64,000 nt of DNA from the NCBI RefSeq assembly GCF_039539445.1, contig NZ_BAABDD010000015.1, positions 1-64,000 of the forward strand, in the 5' to 3' direction. The notes below the pieces were generated by a model. It was not told where the DNA came from. It saw only the letters and a list, made by a program, of their open reading frames with translations, and did not search any database. Below, piece by piece: positions 35,668-43,924 of the stretch. The position numbers and the translations under genes are program-made. The stretch's first letter is position 1. Every line of letters begins with the position of its first letter. The stretch comes from Salinactinospora qingdaonensis. Lineage in GTDB: Bacteria > Actinomycetota > Actinomycetes > Streptosporangiales > Streptosporangiaceae.

Positions 35668-36819
35668 TTGCGTGTCCTCGCTGTGATCCCCGCTCGGGGA
35701 GGGTCAAAAGGCGTCCCATTGAAGAACGTCACCCCAGTTGGGGGGCGTCCGCTCGTCACCCGTGCGGTGGAGTCGTGCCTGCGTGCGACAAGGGTGGATT
35801 CCGTCGTCGTCTCCACCGACAGCGACGAGATCGCCGCGGTCGCCCGGCTCGCCGGCGCGCGCGTCGTGGCGCGCCCCGACGAGATCGCCGGGGACACCGC
35901 CACGTCGGAGTCGGCGCTGCTGCACACGCTCGATCACCTCGCCGAAGAGGGCGAGCGTCCTGAGGTGACGGTCTTCGTGCAGTGCACGAGTCCGTTCATC
36001 GATCCCGAGGACATCGATGCCGCCGTCGACAGCGTCGTGTCCGGACGGGCCGACAGCGTCTTCGCGGCAGTGCAGACCTACGAGTTCCTCTGGCGCGCCG
36101 CGCCCGAGGGGGCGCGTGGCATCAACCACGACCACCGCCACCGGCCACGCCGGCAGGACCGCGAGCCGCACTACCGGGAGACGGGCGCGTTCTACGCCTT
36201 CCGCACCGAAGGCTTTCGTGAGCATCGTCACCGCTTCTTTGGCCAGATCGGCATCCAGGAAGTACCCGAGACCCACGCCGTCGAAGTTGACACCCCGGCC
36301 GAGTTGGAGGTGGTGCGCGCGCTCGCCGCCGTCCTCGACCGGCCACTGCCCGTCGACGTCGACGCTGTGGTCACCGACTTCGACGGGGTGCACACCGACG
36401 ACGGTGCCCAGGTCGACCAGGAGGGTCGTGAAGCGGTCATCGTCAGTCGTTCCGACGGTATGGGAGTGCGGCTGCTCCGGGAGGCGGGGGTGCGGTTTTG
36501 CATCCTCTCCACGGAGGTCAACCCCGTCGTTCGAGCGCGTGCGGACAAGCTCAGGGTCCCCGTGACCCACGGACTGAGCGACAAGCGAGCGGCCCTGCTC
36601 AAGTGGATCAGCGATGAGGGCCTCGACCCGGCCCGCGTCGCTTACGTCGGAAACGACGTAAACGACCTCGCCTGCATGGCTGAGGTTGGTTGGCCGATCG
36701 CGGTTCCCGACGCCCATTCCCGGGTGCTGGCCGCGGCTCGGCTTGTCCTGTCACGCCCCGGAGGTGCTGGGGCAGTGCGTGAAGTGTGCGACCGCGTTCT
36801 CGCGGCACGAAAGGGATAG
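35668..36819 (+). CDS. neuA: CMP-nonulosonate synthetase fused to a KdsC-like HAD phosphatase
   Basis: 383 residues in two parts. Residues 1-225 are an acylneuraminate cytidylyltransferase: VLAVIPARGGSKGVPLKNV (CTP-binding loop), FVQCTSPFIDPEDI, and ETGAFYAF. Residues 230-383 are a HAD domain of the KDO-8-phosphate phosphatase type with DFDG (D237, D239), SRSDGMGVRLL, K306 and GNDVNDLACM (328-337), so its active-site residues look complete. The fusion would dephosphorylate the nonulosonate 9-phosphate and activate it with CTP. TTG start at 35668 with CGGGAG eight bases upstream. neuB follows after 7 bp. Confidence 0.9.
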   Translation: MRVLAVIPARGGSKGVPLKNVTPVGGRPLVTRAVESCLRATRVDSVVVSTDSDEIAAVARLAGARVVARPDEIAGDTATSESALLHTLDHLAEEGERPEVTVFVQCTSPFIDPEDIDAAVDSVVSGRADSVFAAVQTYEFLWRAAPEGARGINHDHRHRPRRQDREPHYRETGAFYAFRTEGFREHRHRFFGQIGIQEVPETHAVEVDTPAELEVVRALAAVLDRPLPVDVDAVVTDFDGVHTDDGAQVDQEGREAVIVSRSDGMGVRLLREAGVRFCILSTEVNPVVRARADKLRVPVTHGLSDKRAALLKWISDEGLDPARVAYVGNDVNDLACMAEVGWPIAVPDAHSRVLAAARLVLSRPGGAGAVREVCDRVLAARKG

Positions 36820-36826
36820 GGATTTC

Positions 36827-37732
36827 ATGACCCAGAGCACCACGCCCACCAACGCCGCAGTACAGCCCGTGGCGATCGGTGATCAGTTGCTCGGCCCTGG
36901 CCAGCCCACCTACGTCATTGGCGAGATCGGGATCAACCACAACGGTGATGTCGACATCGCTCGCCAGCTCATCGATGTGGCAGCCGAGGCCGGTTGCCAG
37001 GCCGTAAAGTTCCAGAAGCGGACCCCGGAGATCTGTGTCCCGGTGGAGCAGCAGAGCAAGCTCCGCCAGACTCCGTGGGGCGAGATGACCTATCTGGACT
37101 ACAAGAAGCGCGTGGAGTTCGGGGAGGAGGAGTACCGCGAGATCGCCAAGTACGTCAGCGAGCGCGGACTCCACTGGTTCGCCTCCCCGTGGGACGTCCC
37201 TTCGGTGGAGTTCCTGGAGTCGTTCGACGTCGTGACGCACAAGGTGGCCTCGGCTTCGATCACCGACCACGAGCTGCTGCGCGCTCTTGCCGCGACGGGC
37301 AAACCCATCATCCTTTCCACCGGCATGTCCACCATCGAGGAGATCGACGCCGCCGTCGAGATCTTCGACCGCGACAAGCTGGTGATCCTGCACGCGACCT
37401 CCACCTACCCGATGCCGGAGGAGGAAGCGAATCTGCGCACGATCCAGACGCTTCGGGAGCGTTACGGCGTTCCGGTCGGCTACTCTGGGCACGAGCGTGG
37501 GCTGCAAATCTCGCTGGCGGCGGTCACTCTCGGAGCCGTCGCGGTCGAGCGCCACATCACGCTCGACCGTGCCATGTGGGGATCTGACCACGCGGCATCC
37601 TTGGAGCCCACGGGCCTGGAGCACCTGGTGCGCGATATCCGCATCATCGAACGCGCTCTTGGTGATGGCGTTAAGCAGGTCTTCCCCGGCGAAGAGGAGC
37701 CGCGCAAGCGGTTGCGCCGGGCCACGGCCTGA
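36827..37732 (+). CDS. neuB: NeuB-type nonulosonate synthase, no SAF domain
   Basis: 301 residues; condenses PEP with a hexosamine or a hexose phosphate to make a nine-carbon ulosonic acid. TIM-barrel motifs: YVIGEIGINHNGD, AVKFQKRTPE, WGEMTYLDYKKRVEF, ASPWDVPSVEFL, KVASASITDHELL, LSTGMSTIEEIDAA, YPMPEEEANLR and GYSGHERG, RHITLDRAMWGSDHAASLEP. Typical NeuB is about 350 residues with a C-terminal antifreeze-like SAF domain; this one stops after the barrel. ATG at 36827 behind AGGGATAGGG. It forms an operon with neuA and the glycosyltransferases downstream. Confidence 0.92.
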   Translation: MTQSTTPTNAAVQPVAIGDQLLGPGQPTYVIGEIGINHNGDVDIARQLIDVAAEAGCQAVKFQKRTPEICVPVEQQSKLRQTPWGEMTYLDYKKRVEFGEEEYREIAKYVSERGLHWFASPWDVPSVEFLESFDVVTHKVASASITDHELLRALAATGKPIILSTGMSTIEEIDAAVEIFDRDKLVILHATSTYPMPEEEANLRTIQTLRERYGVPVGYSGHERGLQISLAAVTLGAVAVERHITLDRAMWGSDHAASLEPTGLEHLVRDIRIIERALGDGVKQVFPGEEEPRKRLRRATA

Positions 37733-37828
37733 CGCGAACACCTCGTGGCGGGAGAGGACGACTCTCCCGCCACGCGCCTGTGGCACAGTGTCCAGCCCCC
37801 CGAGAACGAGGACCTGGAGAAGTTTCGA

Positions 37829-38800
37829 GTGACCACGCTGTCGGTCATCGTGCCGGTGCGCAACGTCGCCCCCTACATCGTCGACACTCTCGTGAGCCTG
37901 GGGCGCAACGCCCGCAATGACTTTGAATTCATCGTTGTCGACGACGGCTCTACCGATGCCACGCCCGACATGGTCGACGACCGGCGCAGCGCTCTCCCGG
38001 CCCTCACGCTGCTGCGTAACAGCGCCTCCGTCGGCCCTTCCGCGGCGCGCAACCGCGCGCTCGCAGCCGCCACGGGCCGCTACATCACGTTCCTGGACGG
38101 CGACGACTGGCTGGCGCCCGGCTACCTGCCCCAAGCGGTCGAGGCGATCGAAACGCTCGGGGTCGACTTCATCAAAACCGACCACGTCAAAGCCACCGGC
38201 CGCTCCCGCGTGCTGGTCCGTGTACCGGAAGGTCGGCGCAACGTGGCGCTGGCGCCGCGTCCGGGGATCTTGCCTGAGAACGCCACCAGCATGGTCGACT
38301 ACCCCAACGTGTGGTCGGGAGTCTACGACCGCACCCTGCTCGACCGGGGGCTGCTCACCTTCGCTGAAGACCTGCACACGGCCGAGGACCGGTTGTGGAC
38401 GTGGCAACTGCACCTGCACGCCGAGAGCTACGCTTCCGTGCCACTGATCGGTGCCTTCTACCGTCGTGAAGTCGCCAACTCGCTCACCCAAGTCGGCGAC
38501 GAGCGTCAACTCCAGTTCTTCGACGCCCACGACCGCATCTGGCGTGAACTCGACGCGATCGAGGACGGCGAGCGCTACCTGCCCAAACTCATCCGCACCT
38601 ACTGCGCACTGATCGCCTTCCACCTGAACCGCCTCGACAGATTCACCCCCCGCCTACGGCGCGAACTCAAGTCCCAGGCAGCCCGGCGCCTGCGCGACAT
38701 GCCCAGCAACCTGCTGGCTCAGACCCTCGCCGCGCTCGGCTCCGAGCGGGAGCGCCTCCTCAACGACCTCCTCGATTTGGAAACGGTGGCCGGACGATGA
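37829..38800 (+). CDS. Family 2 glycosyltransferase
   Basis: 323 residues. Classic GT2 N-terminus: LSVIVPVRNVAPYIVDTLVSL, FIVVDDGSTDATPDM, GPSAARNRALAAATGRYITFLDGDDW (DxD) and later EDRLWTWQLHLHAE. The C-terminus is helical without membrane spans, so it is cytoplasmic. GTG start at 37829 with GGAG nine bases upstream; the open frame extends further left without family similarity. Its stop overlaps the start of the polysialyltransferase-like gene (ATGA), so these two act together, probably assembling and extending the nonulosonate-containing chain. Confidence 0.9.
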   Translation: MTTLSVIVPVRNVAPYIVDTLVSLGRNARNDFEFIVVDDGSTDATPDMVDDRRSALPALTLLRNSASVGPSAARNRALAAATGRYITFLDGDDWLAPGYLPQAVEAIETLGVDFIKTDHVKATGRSRVLVRVPEGRRNVALAPRPGILPENATSMVDYPNVWSGVYDRTLLDRGLLTFAEDLHTAEDRLWTWQLHLHAESYASVPLIGAFYRREVANSLTQVGDERQLQFFDAHDRIWRELDAIEDGERYLPKLIRTYCALIAFHLNRLDRFTPRLRRELKSQAARRLRDMPSNLLAQTLAALGSERERLLNDLLDLETVAGR

Positions 38801-40167
38801 CTCAGATCTTCGTCGCCAGCACGTTCTACGGCGCCATGTCGCTGGCCGCCGCCATCGACGCCGGTCTATTCGGGACGAATGACCAGCGCCGAATCCTGTT
38901 GATGTCCAACAACACGGCGGTACCCGAGATCGCCGCTTCGCTCGACGAATCCCCGGGGTTCGCCGCGCTGCGCGACCGTTTCGGCGAGATCCTGTCGTGG
39001 AACGAGCTGCTGTGGCCCGCCCACCCCTCCACGTGGAGCCCGCGCAACCAGGACCGCACCCTGCTGTACCGGCTGCTGCGCCACTACTGGAGCCTTGGTG
39101 ACGAGCCGCTGCATCTGGTCGTGGAGTCGATCCAAGTGCCTCCGGCGCGAGCCCTCGCCGAGATCTTTGAAGACGCCACGATCACCGTCTACTCCGACGG
39201 GCTGATGAGCTACGGCCCCAGCCGCGAGTCACCGCCACGCGAGATGGCCACGCGCATCGATCAGGTGCTCTACCTCGATTTGGTCCCCGGCGTGCGCCCC
39301 CTGCTGCTCAGCGAGTATCCCGAGGTCGAGTTGGCCACTGTCCCCGCCGACGCCTTCCGCGGTGTGGTCAAGGAAGTGGCTACGCAGGTCGACGCCGAGT
39401 CCGTCTTGGCCGACCGCGATCTGTCGGGCGTGCCCATGGTGATCGGCCAATACATGGCCGCTTTGGAGATCATCACCGCCGAAGAGGAAGACGAACTCCA
39501 CGCCCGGATGCTGCGGGGGATCGCGGCTCAGGGCCACCGGAAAGTGATCTTCAAACCCCACCCCTCCAGCACGACGCGGATGTTTCGGGCGCTGCGCGCC
39601 TCCGCGGAGCAGGCCGGGGTGGAGCTCGCTGTCTTGGATGCCCCTTTCCCGGTTGAAGTCTGGTATGAGAAGCTGCGCCCCAGTCTCGTGGTCGGCTGCT
39701 TCTCGACCGGGCTGAGCACGGCTGCCTCCTTCTACGACCTGCCCACGGCCACTGTGGGAGCCGAGCTGCCGTTGCAACGGATCACCCCATACCAGAACAG
39801 CAACCGCATCCCGATCACCCTCGCCGACGCCGCGATGCCCCGCATGGCGGACAACGGCGACATCCAGCCGCCGCGCATCCCCGCTGAGCGCTTTGCCGAA
39901 CAGCTCACTCCGCTGCTGTCGGCCATCTCCTACTGCATGCAAAGTTCCACCTACCCGCACCTGCGCGACGCCGCCGTCACCTATCTCAGCCAGCACAGCG
40001 AGGCGGAGGTCTCGCGCTACTTCAAGCGGCGCCGCCTCACCGCGCTCCGACTGCCTGGGGCCAGTCAGCGCCGCTACCCCTCCTGGCTCGTCGCCGGGGC
40101 ACGTAGAATCCGCCCGGGCAAGTCCAGCAAGGACGACAAAGACAGCAAGGAAAACAAGGACAACTAG
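38797..40167 (+). CDS. Polysialyltransferase-like glycosyltransferase
   Basis: 456 residues. Matches the alpha-2,8-polysialyltransferase family (PF07388-like): starts IFVASTFYGAMSLAAAIDAG, has SDG (133-135) at the place of the D/E-D/E-G motif, the nucleotide-binding KPHPSS (253-258) with the HP motif, and CFSTGLSTA (301-309). The C-terminal tail is rich in Lys/Asp. Cytoplasmic. It would transfer CMP-activated nonulosonate made by the genes just upstream. Coupled to the GT2 gene by ATGA. The name describes the family; chain length and linkage cannot be read from sequence. Confidence 0.85.
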   Translation: MTQIFVASTFYGAMSLAAAIDAGLFGTNDQRRILLMSNNTAVPEIAASLDESPGFAALRDRFGEILSWNELLWPAHPSTWSPRNQDRTLLYRLLRHYWSLGDEPLHLVVESIQVPPARALAEIFEDATITVYSDGLMSYGPSRESPPREMATRIDQVLYLDLVPGVRPLLLSEYPEVELATVPADAFRGVVKEVATQVDAESVLADRDLSGVPMVIGQYMAALEIITAEEEDELHARMLRGIAAQGHRKVIFKPHPSSTTRMFRALRASAEQAGVELAVLDAPFPVEVWYEKLRPSLVVGCFSTGLSTAASFYDLPTATVGAELPLQRITPYQNSNRIPITLADAAMPRMADNGDIQPPRIPAERFAEQLTPLLSAISYCMQSSTYPHLRDAAVTYLSQHSEAEVSRYFKRRRLTALRLPGASQRRYPSWLVAGARRIRPGKSSKDDKDSKENKDN

Positions 40168-40321
40168 CGTGCCCCCTCGGGCGTCCCAACCATGACTAAC
40201 CCCCACCGGGTCCTGGTGAACGCACCAGAGACGTAGCTCGCAGTGAAGGCGTTATCACGCAGCGGCGCGGGTTGGTTGTCTCCCTTCCCCACATCCGCAT
40301 ATCCCCTGAAAGCAGGTAGTC

Positions 40322-42394
40322 GTGACCGCCGCCCCCACCTCACTGCCCTCAGCCCCCGGCGACAACGCCCCGGGAGCGCGCCCCACCGTGGCCCCGCGTT
40401 CGGAGTACCGTCCCGAGGTCCAGGGGCTGCGGGCCGTCGCCGTGCTCCTGGTGGCCGTCTACCACATCTGGCTCGGCCGGGTCTCGGGCGGTGTGGACGT
40501 GTTCCTGCTCATCACCGGCTTCCTCATCACCGGCTCACTACTGCGGTCGGTGGAGCGGCAGGGCCGTATCCGCTACCTCGCTTTCTGGACCCGGTTGCTC
40601 AACCGCCTCGCCCCCTCGGCAGGGCTCGTCCTGCTGGGCATCCTGACGGCCTCCGCGCTGTGGCTGCCCACGGCGCAATGGCGCGACGTGATCGCCGAGA
40701 CGTTCGCCGCGGCGCTGTACCACGAGAACTGGTACCTGGCCACGAACGCGGTCGACTACCTGGCCAGAGACAGTTCCATCAGCCCTGTCCAGCACTTCTG
40801 GTCGCTGTCCATCCAGGGACAGTTCTACCTGCTGTGGCCGCTGTTGGTGACCCTGGCGGCCGTGATCGCGCGGTGGTGCGGTCAGCCGTTGCGCCGCGTC
40901 GTCATGGTCGCGCTCGTCGCCGTCATGGCCGGCTCCCTTGGCTATTCCGTCTGGATCACCGCCACGAATCAGGCGTGGGCCTACTTCGACACGGGAGCGC
41001 GACTGTGGGAGTTGGCCTTGGGCGGCATCCTCGCCATCGTGCTGCCCCACCTCGCCTTCTCGCCGCGACTGCGGCTGGCGATGGGCTGGGTCGGTCTTGT
41101 GGGCCTGGTCTCGTGTGGCCTGCTCCTCCAGGTCTCCACCCTGTTTCCCGGCTGGATCGCCCTATGGCCCACGGGGGCGGCCGTCTTGGTGATTCTCGCC
41201 GGCACCACAGGTAGCCGGTTCGGTGCTGACCGGCTGCTCACCTGGCGCCCCTTGGATTACATCGGTGACCTCTCCTACGCCCTGTACCTGTGGCACTGGC
41301 CGGTGCTGGCCATCTACCTGAGCGTGGCCGGCCGCACCGTGGCCTCCCTCCATGGCGGGCTGCTCGTGCTGGCCGTCTCCGTTGCCCTGGCCGCGGCCAC
41401 GAAATGGCTCATGGAGGACGGGGTGGGACGGCTCACCCGCGGCCGGAAGAGCCTGCTATGGCCGCTGGCCGTGGGGGTGGCCTGTCTGCTTCCCGCGGTG
41501 ACCGCCGCCGGGGTGTGGGAGAGCCGATTGGATCGCCAGGAACAGGCCCAGGTAGAAACGGCTGACCAACAGCGCGACCGGTACCCCGGCGCCGCCGTGC
41601 TCATGCCTGGCTTCTCCGGCACGCTCCCCGAGGCGCCGGTCTTGCCCAGTCCGGTCAACGCCCACAACGATCAGGGCGACAACAAGGAGCCGGGCGGGTG
41701 CCACGACCTGTTCGAGGCGACCACCGCCACTCCCTGCGTCGACGGTCCTGCCGACGCCGAGCGCACCCTCGTGCTGGTCGGCCAGTCCCACGCGGCCCAC
41801 TGGTACACCGCGCTGCGCGACGCCGCCGTGGAGCGGGGGTGGCGGCTCGTCAGCATGACCAAGGACGCCTGCCAGTTCAGCACCGAGCCTTCCTACCGCG
41901 GCGAAGACGAGTACCTGGAGTGTGAGCCGTGGAACCAGGATGTGATGCGCCGTATCGCCGATATCGATCCCGACCTCGTCATCACCACCGCCACCCGTTC
42001 CAGCGCCGGCAACGGTGAGTCGGTGCTCGACGGCTACGCCCAGCGGTGGCGGGAACTCGACGCCATGGGCATCCCGGTGCTCGGCATCCGCGACACGCCG
42101 CGAATGGCCACCTCCGCGGCGCAGTGCGTCGCCGAACACGGCCCTGACGCCGCCGAGTGCACCACCGATTTCACCCGCTCGCTCGCCGAGGTGCCTCCTT
42201 ATGAGGGCATGGCGGGTGTGCCCGCATCGATGTCCTTCATCGACCTCAACGACTACTTCTGCCCGCAGCGCCGCTGCCAGTCGGTGATCGGCAACGTGCT
42301 CGTCTACTACGACGACTCCCACATCACTGCCACCTACTCTGCGACCCTGGCCCCGGTGGTGGGCGCCGAGATCGAGCGCGTCACCGGTTGGTAG
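40322..42394 (+). CDS. Membrane O-acyltransferase with SGNH domain (OafA/YrhL type)
   Basis: 690 residues. Acyltransferase-3 module with about ten membrane spans over residues 30-400: EYRPEVQGLRAVAVLLVAVYHIW, the cytoplasmic FWTRLLNRLAPSAGL, QHFWSLSIQGQFYLLWP and YLWHWPVLAIY; then an outside SGNH hydrolase domain from about 470 with LVGQSHAAHW (nucleophile Ser) and DDSHITATYSATL (Asp and His). Such proteins acetylate surface polysaccharides on the outer face. GTG at 40322 behind GCAGG. It follows the polysialyltransferase gene by 154 bp. The likely target is the nonulosonate polymer, since sialic/Kdn polymers are often O-acetylated. Confidence 0.93.
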   Translation: MTAAPTSLPSAPGDNAPGARPTVAPRSEYRPEVQGLRAVAVLLVAVYHIWLGRVSGGVDVFLLITGFLITGSLLRSVERQGRIRYLAFWTRLLNRLAPSAGLVLLGILTASALWLPTAQWRDVIAETFAAALYHENWYLATNAVDYLARDSSISPVQHFWSLSIQGQFYLLWPLLVTLAAVIARWCGQPLRRVVMVALVAVMAGSLGYSVWITATNQAWAYFDTGARLWELALGGILAIVLPHLAFSPRLRLAMGWVGLVGLVSCGLLLQVSTLFPGWIALWPTGAAVLVILAGTTGSRFGADRLLTWRPLDYIGDLSYALYLWHWPVLAIYLSVAGRTVASLHGGLLVLAVSVALAAATKWLMEDGVGRLTRGRKSLLWPLAVGVACLLPAVTAAGVWESRLDRQEQAQVETADQQRDRYPGAAVLMPGFSGTLPEAPVLPSPVNAHNDQGDNKEPGGCHDLFEATTATPCVDGPADAERTLVLVGQSHAAHWYTALRDAAVERGWRLVSMTKDACQFSTEPSYRGEDEYLECEPWNQDVMRRIADIDPDLVITTATRSSAGNGESVLDGYAQRWRELDAMGIPVLGIRDTPRMATSAAQCVAEHGPDAAECTTDFTRSLAEVPPYEGMAGVPASMSFIDLNDYFCPQRRCQSVIGNVLVYYDDSHITATYSATLAPVVGAEIERVTGW

Positions 42395-42444
42395 GGCCGG
42401 CCGGTCGCGCTGCGCCCCGCCTTCCCTGCCCGCACCTCGGCTAG

Positions 42445-42602
42445 GTTCTGTTGCTCGGACGGCTGGGGTGGGGGCTGGGGGTGTGCTTCGTCGGCTCGTG
42501 CCTCGATCGCTGCGCGATCTCGCCGGCCTGCGAACGCGCCGGCGGACGCGCTCACCCGCGTGTGCTCACCGCCGGCCCTCGCCGCCCTTCCAAAAACAGC
42601 AC
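42445..42602. repeat. Short MITE-like element (158 bp), copy at 42.5 kb
   Basis: Left end GTTCTGTTGCTCGG is preceded by CTAG; right end, read on the other strand, is GTGCTGTTTTTGGAAGG, separated by two bases from CTAG, which contains the DUF6716 gene's stop. The hairpin core GATCGCTGCGCGATC lies at 42493-42528. The inner part (GCCGGCGGACGCGCTCACCCGC) matches the 24-kb copy. It separates two convergent genes. Confidence 0.75.
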
Positions 42603-42604
42603 CT

Positions 42605-43906
42605 CTAGGACAAGATCTTGCGCACCCTTTTGCGCATCCGGCCGATCGTGCGCAGTGTGCTCGGCGGTACCTCCAGCCGTAGCCGGGCCCGGCGCCGCGC
42701 TGCGACGTCGGCGGGGGCGTTCAGCAACGCTGGACGGTCGGGCAGTGCGCCCGTGCGGCGCTGCTCGACGAGTTTCGCCAGGCATTCGGCCCAGTCGTTC
42801 GCCGCGGGGGAGTGGAAATAGTTCGCGGCGCACCACTGGGGGCTGGGGTGGTTGAAACGGCCGTGCCGCAGGTCATCGAGTGTCCCGAGCGTGCCACTGT
42901 CCTCGAACACCAGGTTGATCATCTCCGCGCTGACCCCGAAGTCCGACAGCACCAAAAGCGGCACCTCGTGGGTGATGGCCTCCAGCGCCGCCGTGGAGCT
43001 GACGGTGACGAACCCCACCGCGTGGGCAAGGTGGTCGCGCATCGAGCCGTCGGCGAAGGTGACGACCCCGGCCTCGACCTCGCCGGCGGCCACCAACTCC
43101 TGCCACAGCGTTTCGTAGTGGTGATGCTCGCGGTGCGTCTGCTGCTCGTGCGCGCGGGCTCGGAGCTTCACCACGACGTCCAACTCGGGCCGGTTCGCGG
43201 CGAGTGCGGTCAAGGCCCGCAGGATGGCGACGCGCTCATCCCGCTCCACCGGCACCTTGGCCTGGGTGGCGAACACCACGCGGTTACGCTGCCCGGTGAC
43301 GGCCGTCCCGGGGAGAGGATCGCCGGTCGCCCTCGCGCCCTCACGAGCCACGTCGGTGGGGGCGGGGCCGGAGCCGTCGGCTCCCGGGGCCGGGCTACCA
43401 CTGAGAAACGGCAGGGTGGCCAACGCGACCGATCCGGTCGCGCCCACCTCAGCGCCCACATCGCGGAAGTCGGCGACCTCGTGGGTGCTGTGCACCACGA
43501 ACAAGTCCACCTGCCCGCGGTAGAGCCACGCCTTCTGGGTGGCGGGAACGGAGATGCCGGGCAGGCCGGAGACGAAGACCGGTCGTGGCCGCAGGTCCCC
43601 TAGGACACTGTTGACCAAAACGTCGACTACCGGTCCGGTGCAGGCCAACACGACGGCGTCGGGCCGGTTGCGGCGTAGCGACCGCCGTAGGGCGTGCGCG
43701 GAGAGCACCTGGGGCGGGGACTCCTGGACCCGCGTGCCCTGCACCGCCGCGCGCATCTGGGAGGCTGAGGGGGCGATGGGGGTACGTACGACCGCGAGTT
43801 CGCCGCTCCACCCCGCCGGGAGGCCGTCGAGGAGTCCCGCGGCCCATTTCAGGTAGGAGTCGGAGTCGGCGATCGCCAGGACGTGGACATCACCACGCTC
43901 GGTCAA
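42605..43906 (-). CDS. DUF6716-type putative glycosyltransferase
   Basis: 433 residues. GT-B-like: VHVLAIADSDSYLKWAAGLLDGLP at the start, DAVVLACTGPVVD, a long inter-domain linker, RNRVVFATQAKVPVERDERVAILRAL, then VTVSSTAALEAITHEVPLLVLSDFGVS, which resembles the donor-binding SS/ST loop of sialyltransferase-like enzymes. TTG start at 43906 with GGAGG seven bases upstream. Only 18 bp separate it from the preceding gene on the same strand, so the two form an operon convergent with the neuA operon. The stop TAG is at the edge of the repeat element. Confidence 0.82.
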   Translation of the reverse strand: MTERGDVHVLAIADSDSYLKWAAGLLDGLPAGWSGELAVVRTPIAPSASQMRAAVQGTRVQESPPQVLSAHALRRSLRRNRPDAVVLACTGPVVDVLVNSVLGDLRPRPVFVSGLPGISVPATQKAWLYRGQVDLFVVHSTHEVADFRDVGAEVGATGSVALATLPFLSGSPAPGADGSGPAPTDVAREGARATGDPLPGTAVTGQRNRVVFATQAKVPVERDERVAILRALTALAANRPELDVVVKLRARAHEQQTHREHHHYETLWQELVAAGEVEAGVVTFADGSMRDHLAHAVGFVTVSSTAALEAITHEVPLLVLSDFGVSAEMINLVFEDSGTLGTLDDLRHGRFNHPSPQWCAANYFHSPAANDWAECLAKLVEQRRTGALPDRPALLNAPADVAARRRARLRLEVPPSTLRTIGRMRKRVRKILS

Positions 43907-43924
43907 GGAGGGGCCTCCGCGCTG

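Noticed and set aside
36608..38623. 671-codon open frame on the minus strand
   Set aside because: It is the antisense shadow of neuB and the neighbouring glycosyltransferase gene, which have clear motifs; its own product is His/Gly/Asp/Val-rich as expected of reversed GC-rich codons.
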